Positions 10,623-20,239 of a DNA stretch of 64,000 bases are shown here, piece after piece (position 1 is the first letter of the stretch; the number at the start of each line of letters is the position of its first letter). The DNA is from Zasmidium citrigriseum (lineage: Eukaryota > Ascomycota > Dothideomycetes > Mycosphaerellales > Mycosphaerellaceae). The notes under the pieces are model-generated. The model was given only the letters and a program-made list of their open reading frames with translations, was not told where the DNA came from and ran no database searches. The stretch lies in NCBI GenBank assembly GCA_002786025.1, contig NHNW01000003.1:248001-312000 (forward strand), written 5' to 3'. A program made the translations under genes and the position numbers.

Positions 10623-12356
10623 TCATGGGGCTGGACTCCCTTGATTGTGTCTCCGTCGATACTCCTCCATGACCTCGGGCGACGGCTTAACATGAAGCCA
10701 ATGTTCGTCGCCTTCCTGTGCTGGCCGGCCTTGATCTCGATGCTTGAGCCGCTGAATTCTTCGAAACAGTTTTGGACTGATGCGGTACAGCCAGTCGTGG
10801 CGTACGTTGAGGCGAACACCAACCGAGTCATCATCCGGCCTCCTGAACTCCGCTTGAGGAATGTCTTCAAGGCGATGAATCTCAGCATCAAGGATATGTT
10901 CTTCAGTGGGCAGCCTAGCGTTCTGGGCGATGCTGGGTTGGAGTATTTTGGAGAGGAATTCGAGACTTGCGTTGACATGCAGGTCCAGAGCTCGGCGGGG
11001 GTTGGCGGTTGCCTTTAAGAAGAGAGAAGTGATGTGTGGATAGAGGAGCGGAAAGTCGGTAGGGGACACGTGAACTGTCCCTCGCACAGTGAGCCGCCAG
11101 GCCGGTACTGGGCACGGCTCAGACTGCGTCTCCTCCATCAATCCTTCCACGGCTTCGTAATTGTGCCGCCAGTACGTAAAGGCCTCAGAACTGATCGCGA
11201 GCAAGGGTTTTTTGATGCGATCGGTCTTTCTCTCCTGGACCAGCGGTGCCACACCGCCTGCCCACGTGTCGTAGATGATGCCTTGAGTGATGTAGGTAAA
11301 TGCGTCGTCCTTTCTCAACATTTCAACAACGGTGGCTGCACCGAAGCTGTGCCCACAGGCTGTAACGTTGTCAAGATGTATGCGATATTTCCATCTTCCC
11401 CAATCTACGCCTTCGAGGCCTACTGAGCTCGTCCCTTGGAGGCCTTTCCGACGTAGGTTTCGATTCGCAACTTCTTGTCCATGGCCATTAGCTATTTCAC
11501 AGATCACTGTGTAGGCTTCCTTCATTTCGATCAATCGCATGGCGAGTTGAGCATCTCTCAGCGATCTTTCGACTCCGCCATCATTATTGGGCGAAGTATC
11601 GGATGGATTTTCAGCAGGCCAAATGAAATCGATAACGTCGAAGCTGTGCGGGTTATTGCCAGAAGAATCTCCTTGGAATGCGTCTCCCTTTTCAGTATCG
11701 CTCGCCGAGCCGTTCACAGTGCCGGAATAATTGACAAAAGTTCGGGGTCCAGAACCATCTCGATGCTCGACTGCGCACACGATAAATCCATGACTGGCCA
11801 TCTCGCCGCATAGAGAGCTGTACATCGTCCGAGTGCCACCGAGTCCATGACTGAACATTATGAGTGGGAAAACGGGGTCTGAATCTCCATCAGGTAGCAC
11901 CCCTTCAGTCGCAACAGGGGTGTTACAATACGCTGGCAGCTTCGTGAGGATTGCTGGTAAGGAGCCTGGCAGTAAGATCTTGCCTGCTCCGGCAAAAGAT
12001 GCGTAGCCTTCAGCCATATCGAGGCGCGGTCGGCCGAGCCATAGCTGCCGAGCTTGTCGATCAACGTCTTTTTCGTCTGTGGATCTCGGGTAATAAACCA
12101 GCATCAAGACCGTATCAAGCTGATGGAGCCGCGAGCCCTCTTGACCAACAGTAGAGAAATGCCTTCTTGGCGTTACCGGGACCTCGATCTCCATGGTTCC
12201 AACAGGGTAGGGTCCGGTATAGGCAGGCAGGGTGCGGCCGGGGAAGAAGGGCTTATCGCGCCATCCTCGTGGTGGTCGAGGCTTGGGATCTTTGGCGTTT
12301 GGGAGTTCTCCAGTCGTAGCTCCACCGAATCGCGGGCGATGGTTTTTTGAAGCCAT
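10623..12356 (-). CDS. PAF-acetylhydrolase-like lipase (PLA2 group VII family)
   Basis: This single exon encodes 577 aa from the ATG at 12356. The alpha/beta-hydrolase family of platelet-activating-factor acetylhydrolases removes short or oxidised sn-2 acyl chains from phospholipids. The oxyanion-hole motif FSHGLGGTR lies at residues 168-176, and the nucleophile elbow GHSFG lies at 335-339, with S337 as the catalytic Ser. A later DTWAGG and a TVHVSPTDFP stretch supply the probable Asp and His. An insertion rich in Ser, Asn and Asp (about 215-262) sits between strand elements. I see no signal peptide, so a cytosolic enzyme is likely. The gene is flanked on both sides by copies of one dispersed repeat and is divergent from the SDR gene. 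Confidence 0.9.
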   Translation of the reverse strand: MASKNHRPRFGGATTGELPNAKDPKPRPPRGWRDKPFFPGRTLPAYTGPYPVGTMEIEVPVTPRRHFSTVGQEGSRLHQLDTVLMLVYYPRSTDEKDVDRQARQLWLGRPRLDMAEGYASFAGAGKILLPGSLPAILTKLPAYCNTPVATEGVLPDGDSDPVFPLIMFSHGLGGTRTMYSSLCGEMASHGFIVCAVEHRDGSGPRTFVNYSGTVNGSASDTEKGDAFQGDSSGNNPHSFDVIDFIWPAENPSDTSPNNDGGVERSLRDAQLAMRLIEMKEAYTVICEIANGHGQEVANRNLRRKGLQGTSSVGLEGVDWGRWKYRIHLDNVTACGHSFGAATVVEMLRKDDAFTYITQGIIYDTWAGGVAPLVQERKTDRIKKPLLAISSEAFTYWRHNYEAVEGLMEETQSEPCPVPAWRLTVRGTVHVSPTDFPLLYPHITSLFLKATANPRRALDLHVNASLEFLSKILQPSIAQNARLPTEEHILDAEIHRLEDIPQAEFRRPDDDSVGVRLNVRHDWLYRISPKLFRRIQRLKHRDQGRPAQEGDEHWLHVKPSPEVMEEYRRRHNQGSPAP

Positions 12357-13251
12357 TTACGTTCGTTGCAGCCAGCGAGCATTTGCGTGTGCTTGTAGTG
12401 GACAAGGAAAGCAGACAGGTAGTGAGACAGAGAGATTGAAAGAGAGATTCAATGCCGCGCATAGTAAACCTTGGAGTTCAACCACTGAGGAAGGCCAGCA
12501 ACGGTGAAGGGTGTTGTCGCTATGACCGCAAACTGGCTGTCGTGTAGCTTCTTGGCTATAAGAGAGTTTGGTGCCAAAAGCCCCAAAAGTCCTCGGAGCG
12601 GCGTCCGCCCCGGACGAGTCATGATTGAAGAGCGGAGGCAGGACGGTACGGCAGTGCATTGACGGAGGGCACGCCCAGCCTGTTTGGGCGGCGAGCGGGC
12701 TGACGACGCCGACAGCAGCGTAGGTAGAGGGAGTGAACGAGAAAAACATTGCAACAACGAGGGAGGTGAGGTGAAGTGCGGCGATGACAATGCGATCTCG
12801 AAGCGGATGACGCTACGCCGGAAGAGGGTTGCCCTACACCTAGACGAGGGAGTAATAATATGGAACGAAGCGGTCGAGGGAGGGCAGCAGATCAGACTTC
12901 GACAGAGAAGAATCGTTTGTGAGATGACAGTCCACACCATGATCATTTGTTGTCACCAACTGGCTCATGTGAGGTTGACGGAGGATATATCCGTCCGCGC
13001 TTGAGGCTTTTGACTCTCTAGCCCTCCGTAGAGATGTTACGGCGTCCGAACTAACTCTTTTCGCTCCTGAACGCGACATCCTGCACGTGTCGCCGTGCTA
13101 GTGTAGGGCACAGTCGTGTGGTATTGACGTCGTTTCAAGATTTCATTTTGAATTGGCAGTTCAAGACGTAGATATATAATGTACAGACTCCAAGCATCGA
13201 AGCCTTTCTCTTCAACTTCCTGTACCACAAGCCTCATTCCCCTCAAGCACA
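12357..13251. other. Shared upstream region of lipase and SDR genes
   Basis: This divergent promoter region of about 0.9 kb contains repeat copy B. No supported gene. A tatataat sequence near 13174 lies about 75 bp before the SDR start and could serve as a TATA element. Confidence 0.5.
12890..12998 (+). repeat. Dispersed direct repeat, copy B
   Basis: This is the second copy of the repeat at 10146-10275, in the same orientation and with the same ordered blocks (cgacagagaagaatc, agatgacagtccaca, ttgtcacca, ggaggatatatcc). The two copies are about 2.7 kb apart and enclose the lipase gene. Confidence 0.75.
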
Positions 13252-14338
13252 ATGGTCCCCCTCCCCGAAATCCAAGCCTCCAACGCCCTCATCTCCTCCA
13301 CCCTCCCCCAAAACCTCATCGCAGTCTTCATCGGCGCAACCAACGGCATCGGCGAGACCACGCTCCGCCAATTCGCCCGCTTCACCGTCGGTCTCCAACC
13401 CAAAGTCTTCTTCGTCGGCCGATCGCAAGATGCCGGGGATAGGATCGCCAAAGAGTGTAAAGCCTTGAATGATGGTGGGGACTTTAATTTTTTGAAGGCG
13501 GATGTGAGTTTGCTGAGGGGTGTGGATGAGGTTTGTGGGAGGATTGAGAGGGAGGTTGATATGATCAATTTGTTGTGGTTGAGTCAGGGGACGCTGCAGA
13601 CTGGGGTTGGTGAGTGTTCGATTAGAGCCCTGGATATTTTGGAAATCGTGTTGATTGATTGGGGCAGAGACTGAAGAAGGGCTCCATCTCCCCACCGCGG
13701 TCGCGGGGTATGGTCGAGGTCGCTTCTTGATCAACCTCCTGCCTATGATTCAGAAAGCCTCAGGACTTCGTCGAGTCGTAACTTGCTTCGTCGGCGGGAA
13801 GGAAGGTCCGATCGATTGGAGCAATGTCCAAGGCAGAGGATTGACGCCTTCGAAGATGATCAAGTTCCGAGGACACGGAGCTTCCATCACGACACTCTCG
13901 ATGGAGTATCTTGCGAAGCAGTCGCCAAACGTGTCTTTCATCCACGATTTTCCAGGGCCGGTGAAGTCTGGCATTGGACGAGGAACCGGATGGGGCTTGT
14001 TCATCATGAGGCAGATCTTTTCGGTGCTTGGGCCATTGATATACATCCCGCTTGAAGAGTCCGGGCAGAGACATCTGTATCTTTGTACGAGTGCGAGATA
14101 TCAGGCCAAGGACGATGAGAAGTCGGCGGCTATTCCATTGGGAGATGGAATGCTGGTGGCGAAGGGCACTGACGGATTGATCGGGAGTGGTGTCTACACC
14201 GTCGACGAGAAGTGCGAAAGTGCCGGTGAAGATGTCGATAAGCTGCTGGCGGGCTTCCGAAGCGATGGGACCATGGACAGAATATGGCAGGACTTCGAGA
14301 AAGAATGCCTTCGCATCACCGGCAAGATCAAAGCTTAG
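13252..14338 (+). CDS. Atypical short-chain dehydrogenase/reductase
   Basis: Two exons, 13252-13609 and 13668-14338, joined across a GTGAGT...GCAG intron in phase 1, give 342 aa. The N-terminal Rossmann motif GATNGIG (residues 28-34) binds NAD(P), and a GRS motif after the second strand is consistent with this fold. The second exon carries YGRGRF, where SDR enzymes normally have YxxxK, so the usual catalytic Lys is replaced by Arg. Pezizomycotina have a branch of such NAD(P)-binding proteins of mostly unknown substrate. The C-terminal part contains a hydrophobic stretch (about 230-250) rather than a clear membrane anchor. It is divergent from the lipase and convergent on the NTF2-like gene. 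Substrate is not inferable. Confidence 0.8.
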
Positions 14339-14380
14339 GCAGAAGACAATCCAGATATCCAGATAGCATGAGAATCGTTT

Positions 14381-14854
14381 TCATATCCCAGGAATCGGCA
14401 TCCGAACCCCGTGGAATTTGTACGCCTTCCAAACCCAGCCTTGCTTGACCCACGAAAGGACGTTCATGGACTGCGTCTTGATGTCCTTCTCGACGCCGTA
14501 AGTATCCACGAGAATTAGTACCTCCGCGAGACCAGCCTCCTCGTCGAGCATGATGGTCGTCATTTCTCGGACCACCAATTTGACGTGCGGCATAGTGGCG
14601 TGCCAGTCCATCGCGCGACGGAAAAGAGCCTGAATGCCGAATGTGGGCGGTGTCTCGCATGGCTGGTACCTGAAAGACCGGGTTGTATTCAGTCTGAAGA
14701 TGCTGTTCTCCCTGTCCTGAGTGGAGAGTGCTCTGAAGAAGACTACTGTCAAATCTTCGAGGCTCTTGGCGACAACCTCGCGAGCCAGTTTTGCGGATGT
14801 CTCTTCGGTGGCGGTGATGGGTTTCCGGGAGGGCATTAGTAGTGCTAAAGACAT
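14381..14854 (-). CDS. Small NTF2/SnoaL-like hypothetical protein
   Basis: This single exon encodes 157 aa from the ATG at 14854. No catalytic motif is recognisable. The pattern of an N-terminal helix pair, a central WHATMPH segment and alternating strands ending in a GWVWKAYKFHG strand resembles the cone-shaped NTF2/SnoaL fold, which is common in small fungal proteins of unknown role. That is a fold impression, not a domain hit. An alternative start is M7. The stop lies only about 43 bp from the stop of the convergent SDR gene, so the two 3' UTRs must overlap. Confidence 0.6.
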   Translation of the reverse strand: MSLALLMPSRKPITATEETSAKLAREVVAKSLEDLTVVFFRALSTQDRENSIFRLNTTRSFRYQPCETPPTFGIQALFRRAMDWHATMPHVKLVVREMTTIMLDEEAGLAEVLILVDTYGVEKDIKTQSMNVLSWVKQGWVWKAYKFHGVRMPIPGI

Positions 14855-15556
14855 TAAGGAGGGAATGGAGATGAGAGAAGGGAGAACGAAGGTGTTGCCA
14901 TCTGTATAGCTCGCCTCGTTGTGAGTTTCCTACCTGTGTCATGTTGTCGACTCGGGGTTTCTGGCCTGAGTCGTTCACCCTGGTTGTGGCAGGGGATTGG
15001 AATTAGCATCCGATATCCCTAACAATAGCGAAGCGATTCGTGGGAGAGCGTGAAAAGATTGTTGCGGTATGCTCAGTCCTTCAGCGGCTGGAGAACATGG
15101 CGGGGCCTGAGGTCTCGGTGATGATCTCGCTAGCAGACCATAGGACGTAAAGGTGTTGTTCTGCTGACAACGGAGTCGGAAATGGAGAGAGAAAGAAGGG
15201 CGAGCGAGGTCGGCGTCTGACGTCAAAACTTTCACCGTCGGCCGAGAGTCTCCGTCTCAGACAGGACATCGCAACCTTCTCTTGCTTCTCCATAGCTACG
15301 CTCAGTCAGACGATGACCGCATCACACTGCTCACAAAGATTCCGAGCGGTCCGCAACGAAATCGCTGAGGACAACACATGGCCGTTCTGATGGCCGTAGA
15401 GGTAGGAAGATGGCCTATAAGATAGGCTCTGCTCAACGGTAAGGCAGCGATTCATTCTACACTCAAAGCATCTTACAGCACATCAAACTATCCATCCACG
15501 AATAATACACTTAGAGGATACGAGAGAATACGAGAGAATACGAGAAAAGACCCAAG
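14855..15556. other. Divergent intergenic region with a short tandem repeat
   Basis: This is the upstream DNA of the NTF2-like gene (minus) and the glycine-zipper gene (plus). A tandem repeat of about 10 bp (gagaatacga-like, three units) occupies about 15520-15546, in the probable 5' leader of the latter. No gene seen. Confidence 0.55.
15520..15546 (+). repeat. Short tandem repeat in probable 5' UTR
   Basis: Three near-identical units of tacgagagaa lie just upstream of the glycine-zipper gene start at 15557. Confidence 0.7.
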
Positions 15557-16330
15557 ATGTCTGACTTCTACCCGCCGCACTATCCGGCCCACAACTTCTA
15601 CGAGCCTCACCAGCCATACCAACAACCATATCCGCAACAATACCCTCAACAGCCACCACAGCAATGGCAGAGCCCGCCTCCGCAATGGCAAAGCCCACCT
15701 CCACAGCAGAACTACTACGGCGCCCCAGCACCGCCCCAGCAATCATGGGACCCCGAAAAGATCTGGGCTGAAGCCAACGGCGGCTCCCAAAACCCACACT
15801 CCTCCTCCCACAGCCTCAGCCGCGGTAACGACTTTAGTGGCATGATGGAAGGCCAACAAGGTGGCGAAGGCGAGCGCGGCCTAGGAGCAACAGTGCTCGG
15901 CGGCGGCGCCGGAGCCTTCCTCGGTCACGAACTCGGTCACAGCAAGATGGCAACACTGGGAGGTATAGCCGTAGGCGCCATCGCAGCAAACGCTTTCGAG
16001 CATCATCATAAGAAGAAGAAGGAAGAAAGACGCATGGAGCATGCATATGATAGTGGATACATGAATGGCGAGTCAAGGGGCATCGACGATGATTATTATG
16101 ACCGGGATGATCGTTCGTATGCGAGCAGGAGGTCGCTTGAGAGGGATGATAGGTATGATGATCGGTCTTACTACGAGGGTAGGAGATCGATTGATGAAGA
16201 GAGGGATTATGAGTATGAGCCACCACGACACCATCATCACCATCATCACCGCGATGATTATGATGACGACTATCGAAGCGACAGCTACTATCAGCAGGAC
16301 GACTATTACAGGAGGGATTCTAGGTACTAG
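15557..16330 (+). CDS. Glycine-zipper protein with Pro/Gln-rich head and His-rich tail
   Basis: This single exon encodes 257 aa. Residues 1-65 are Pro/Gln/Tyr-rich with two direct WQSPPPQ repeats. Residues 108-147 form a glycine zipper (GxxxG-type spacing in GGGAGAFLGHELGHSK and GGIAVGAIAA), which can pack in or against a membrane. The tail is a basic KKKKEER segment followed by Asp/Tyr/Arg-rich sequence containing a run of seven His. Similar fungal proteins are annotated only as glycine-zipper or hypothetical. The layout suggests a prion-like or stress-related membrane-associated protein, but this is inference. Composition is low in complexity outside the zipper, so homology searches may mislead. 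Confidence 0.75.
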   Translation: MSDFYPPHYPAHNFYEPHQPYQQPYPQQYPQQPPQQWQSPPPQWQSPPPQQNYYGAPAPPQQSWDPEKIWAEANGGSQNPHSSSHSLSRGNDFSGMMEGQQGGEGERGLGATVLGGGAGAFLGHELGHSKMATLGGIAVGAIAANAFEHHHKKKKEERRMEHAYDSGYMNGESRGIDDDYYDRDDRSYASRRSLERDDRYDDRSYYEGRRSIDEERDYEYEPPRHHHHHHHRDDYDDDYRSDSYYQQDDYYRRDSRY

Positions 16331-16578
16331 GAGCTTATGATTTGGTGTTGGCTTTGGCAAGGCGTTGGAGGCTAGCGATGGTCAATTAGCATACATGTGA
16401 CAACGACTCATGATAAACGAAAGGAATGTGAAAAAGCAATGCTTTTAATTACTCTGGTATCTACCGCGAACGCTCCATAATCAACATCACATGAAAGAAA
16501 GTCGTGACTCTGCAGTCTAGCTTCCTCCACCGCCATCCTCCCCAACCCCTTCCCTTCACTCAATACCTCGCACGCGCG

Positions 16579-17697
16579 CTACGATGGCCTCGGATAACCA
16601 TGGTCGATCCTGTCGTACTCCCTCAAATCCCTTGCATTCGGCCTGGCCTTGCACTCGGCAAGCGGCGGCTGGCCGTCCTCAATCCGCTCCAGCTTGAATC
16701 GCTCGTATAGACCTCCCTTTTCGTTTCTAGGCGTGCTGTAGCTCACCACCTTGTACAGACCGTCATACCTCAGACCCTTCATTGGGGCCCAGCTGCTCTT
16801 GCCACTGTGTGACCTCAAAACTCGGACGGGCTGTTGACTATCGATGGAAGCATGCAAGGATCGAGTGCCGCTTGTGATGGTCTTGCCCAATCTACCCGGA
16901 TCCTCGTTGTCGTGTGCTCCGGAGCCCGAGTAGTAGATCGTCTCGCCCAGATCACGGTCCAGAGCTTCGTATATGCCAGACACAATCACGCTATAGGCGC
17001 CAATCGGACCATATGTGATACCAGCTTGACTTGTTCCATGTGCGCCACGGAAGACAGCACACAGCTGATAGGGGAACCACCGCCCCACGGTGATGTCGTT
17101 GTGGCCGTAGACTTTGGCGCTGCGTTGGCGGTTCTTCAGTGCTGGGTCGAGCACTTTGCTCTTGCCTCCGCCTTGGAAGTACTTGAACGCGAGGCCGTGC
17201 ATGATGCCATCTCGTCCCCAGATTTCGTGGTTGGGTGGTGGACTGACGATCTCGAAGGGGCGGTTGCCACCGCCTGTGACCCGGGATCCGTTCTCTGCTT
17301 TGACATCTTCTTCTTCTTCCGATTCTTCACCTCCCTGCTGCGGCGAGTCTATCGCACGTGCAGGCCGACCCCAATTCTCACTTTGCCACTTCTGCATGAG
17401 CTCTGTGGCCATGCCTTTAAACTCCTTAGGGAAGTGAAACTCGTCGCCATTGATGGTGTTCAAAGCGGCTTCCATCTGAGTCTTCTCCTTCAGTTCTGGG
17501 GTCATTTGCACTTCACTGTCGAGCCAAGTGAGGAGTGAGCGAAGCCGCTCGAATAGGGGCTTGTACTGGCCATTCTGATCCACTTCTGCACCGCTCCTCC
17601 TTCCCTGAAGTGCCAGTTGCTGGATGACCTGCTTGCGTTCCATTTGGATATATTGGATACGGGCATTGAGCTCGGTTGGCCATGTTTGGAGTGACAT
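16579..17697 (-). CDS. Stand-alone SRA (YDG) domain protein
   Basis: This single exon encodes 372 aa. The SRA domain spans about residues 196-338: it opens with VYGHNDITVGRWF, contains GPIGAYSVIVSG and YSGSGAHDN, and has the name-giving YDG at 311-313, followed by a strand ending in YERFKLERI. SRA domains flip out a modified cytosine (hemimethylated CpG in UHRF1; 5mC or 5hmC in bacterial nucleases). Here no RING, PHD, tudor, SET or HNH nuclease domain is present. The first 115 residues are helical, and an acidic stretch (GGEESEEEEDVK) precedes the domain. A nuclear reader of DNA methylation is the simplest proposal. Stand-alone fungal SRA proteins exist, but their function is little studied. 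Confidence 0.9.
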   Translation of the reverse strand: MSLQTWPTELNARIQYIQMERKQVIQQLALQGRRSGAEVDQNGQYKPLFERLRSLLTWLDSEVQMTPELKEKTQMEAALNTINGDEFHFPKEFKGMATELMQKWQSENWGRPARAIDSPQQGGEESEEEEDVKAENGSRVTGGGNRPFEIVSPPPNHEIWGRDGIMHGLAFKYFQGGGKSKVLDPALKNRQRSAKVYGHNDITVGRWFPYQLCAVFRGAHGTSQAGITYGPIGAYSVIVSGIYEALDRDLGETIYYSGSGAHDNEDPGRLGKTITSGTRSLHASIDSQQPVRVLRSHSGKSSWAPMKGLRYDGLYKVVSYSTPRNEKGGLYERFKLERIEDGQPPLAECKARPNARDLREYDRIDHGYPRPS

Positions 17698-17856
17698 GCT
17701 GTGCCGCTCGTCGAGTGTTGGTGTGGAAAGCGAGGTGTGGAATGAGGTCAGATGCCTTGAAAGATGGTGGAAGCAGGTAGGAGAGCTGCCGGCGAGGTTG
17801 GTGTGTTGTTTCTTGTTCGTTGTTGTTGAAGCCTGCAGCGGTTTTTGAAGCCTGCA

Positions 17857-17877
17857 GTTCGACGTTCGACGTTCGAC
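17857..17877 (+). repeat. Three tandem gttcgac heptamers
   Basis: The perfect heptamer gttcgac is repeated three times, directly after a duplicated ttgaagcctgcag (17826-17838 and 17846-17858). It lies about 160 bp upstream of the SRA gene start and could be a promoter element or slippage product. Confidence 0.75.
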
Positions 17878-18398
17878 GTGGAGCGGCTACACGATTCGCC
17901 TGTGAACGTCTCCACTTCACTTCGTGGTGGACAAGTAGCTTGTTTGCTCTCACTTCATCGAATGATAGCAAGTACCTGTAGTGATGTTGATTGTTTGCTG
18001 CGAGTGAATCTTGCCGTTTTATGTTCAGAGTGAAGGCATTGTTAGGTAGTGTTTAGTGTTAAAGGTTGAAGGTTGAAGGTCGAAGGTGTATCGAGTATCC
18101 ACCTCTACAGGGTAAGAGCTTGGTCTAGTGAAGGAAGGTACGTCAGGGACACCTTCTTGAAGAAAACAACAAGTAGGGCAATTTTCACCTTCAACAACCA
18201 AAGTAGATAATCTTTTACCATTTGCAACGAAAGTAGTTAGGACGGATCATAGGAAACTTGAAGACGAGGTGAAGACAGTGTTGCTTTATATATCAGTTGC
18301 ACCCCGGCCCCGGCTAAGAAGCTAACGCCCAAATAGACTTAGTAGAAACAAGGTACATGTCTTGCAAGAAGGTGTTCTCGTTGCACATGAGCCCAAAA

Positions 18399-18507
18399 AA
18401 TATTATAATTGAATATAAAAGTGGATGTTTGGGTCTTCAGACTGCGCTCTACAGTACTGTCGCTTTTTTTCTTTTGCGTGATCTTTGGAGCCTGCAATTA
18501 TAATATT
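18399..18507. repeat. 13-bp perfect inverted repeat, 109-bp foldback
   Basis: The arm aatattataattg (18399-18411) is matched exactly by its reverse complement at 18495-18507. The 83-bp interior is non-coding. This could be a small terminal-inverted-repeat element or a hairpin; I see no clear target-site duplication. Confidence 0.6.
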
Positions 18508-19021
18508 ATAACTACTTTCCAAATTGATTCGAGGTGCCTGCGTGTGATTGGGTGGCTTCCAATCTGGGGAAAGCGCGGCAGGCATGTTGGCATGGCAGCG
18601 ACGAGGTAATTCAGAAAATCTGGAGTATCGCCTCACTTCTCCTTCTCTCACCATCAACATCACATGTGTGAAGCTCAACGGCCGTGCAACCATTCAGGCG
18701 TGAGATGGCGACTCGCAGAGACTTTGGCATGTGATAGTGCAGCCGTCTCCGTGACTGCCCTCACTTGGGATCTCTTTCCACAGTACTCTATCCCTCACTC
18801 AAGTGCAAGAGTCGATATCGGTTATGGGCATGGAGAAGTCACAGGAAAGCTCGTTATACTCGCATCTGATGCATGATGAACGGTAGTATGCATGGCTTCA
18901 TTTTTGATCATTTCTTTCTGCCTTTCTAATCTGCCATCCTCACCAAGCTGGCGAGTATCTCTCATTTGCATTCATAATGTCTCATCAAGAGAGAAAGATC
19001 ATTCCATATTCCGCCCTACAT

Positions 19022-19527
19022 CTAGTAGCGGTTGTCATAACCACCGAAGTGGTCCTGGATGTGCTGTGGTGGGCCCATCTGGTTGGGGTCGTACTGGTCA
19101 CCCTGCTGGCCATAATGCTGGTCGTACAGCTCTTCGCTACGGCGCTTGGCCTCGTGCTTCGCCCGCTCACGGTCGATGTAATCGGCGCCCTTGGTCTCGG
19201 CGAGACGGTCGACCTCAGCACCAGCGAAGCCTGCGAGGAGCTCCTTGGCGAACTGGTGGGAGACTGGCTTTCCTGGAAGAGAAAGAGTCAGGAAGTGGAA
19301 AGATGTGGTGGTTGGATTGCTGTTGCTCACCCTCCTTTCGCTGGTGGTCTTCGAAGGTCTTGAAGGCCATGAAGGAAGCACCGCCGGCCAGGAGCTCGTG
19401 GGAGAACTCGGCCTTGTTGTCAGACTCGTAGGTCTGCTGGTAGTTATCGCGTGCCTCGTCTGCAGGAGAGCGTCAGCGTTGGAGCCTGGAGCACGTCCTT
19501 CAAGGGTGGCATACCGAAGCCGAACAT
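19022..19527 (-). CDS. cipC: CipC-like protein
   Basis: Three exons, 19460-19514 and 19273-19330 being introns, give a 130-aa protein that starts MFGFDEARDNYQQ. CipC was first described as concanamycin-induced protein C in Aspergillus nidulans and is common in filamentous fungi; its biochemical role is unknown. The sequence has the family's two blocks: a small hydrophobic helix (HELLAGGASFMAF followed by FEDHQRKEGKPVSH) and a second block (FAKELLAGFAGAEVDRL), then a charged AKHEAKRRSEELYDQHY helix. It ends in a Gly/Gln/Asp-rich tail. Introns have GTATGC and GTGAGC donors and CTGCAG and TTCCAG acceptors. Family members are often abundant and induced in hyphae or during infection. No signal peptide is seen. 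Confidence 0.93.
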
Positions 19528-20239
19528 CTTTGCTGTCTTCTGAATGGATATGAAGGATTGGTTATGGTTTGACTGTGTTGATCGAACTGTTGCTTGGTGG
19601 AAGATGGAGAAGAAATGCGGACAGGAAACCTACCACAATATATACCCCTCCAACGAGCTGGCAGCCAGCAGGACTAGACCCTTGACCCTCACATCATCAT
19701 ACACGCAACCCCACCAGGTACCTGACGCCGGTTTCCCGCCACGCAGCAGCGTCCCAATGGCCTAGCCGCTTACATCACGAGCACACCTGAAACCGCAGAA
19801 AGTCCCGCCCAAACGAAGCAATTGGCCGAGAGCTGGCATCTGACGGAGCTTGCTTGTCACAGACTTGACACGTAGCTGGCCATTCCAGTCGTAAAGACGT
19901 GCTCGAAATAGCACCGTTTGACGTCGAGATCGGCGGCAACGAAGCACCTCGTCCGACAAATCGGACCCAGACAAGCTCTTGCCAAGGGGTCCAGCGAAGC
20001 TTGGGCTGTGAGCCTGACGAGAAACCGGCGCCAGGCTTTTCCTTTCTTCACTTTCTTCAGCCACAGAGCGAGGCTGTGCGGACTGACGACGACTGCAACG
20101 CCAATCCTTTTCCGGGCACGACAGCCGATACACTCACCTCGCAAACACCGAATCGCCCGGCATCGTTTGCAGCGAGAGGGCAGCTGAGCTCGAGGCATCG
20201 TCGTACCTGCAGCAATCAAGAAGCTCCACGCGGACCGAG
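19528..20239. other. Divergent intergenic region
   Basis: Upstream DNA of cipC (minus) and the thioesterase-fold gene (plus). Frames of up to 132 codons occur but show no domain or splice logic. Nothing else seen. Confidence 0.5.

Larger units (their letters stand above)
17698..19021. other. Intergenic region with tandem and inverted repeats
   Basis: No supported gene in 1.3 kb. It contains a three-unit gttcgac repeat, a duplicated ttgaagcctgcag, a ggttgaa microrepeat near 18063 and an A+T-rich 13-bp inverted repeat. The left part is the SRA gene promoter. Confidence 0.5.
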
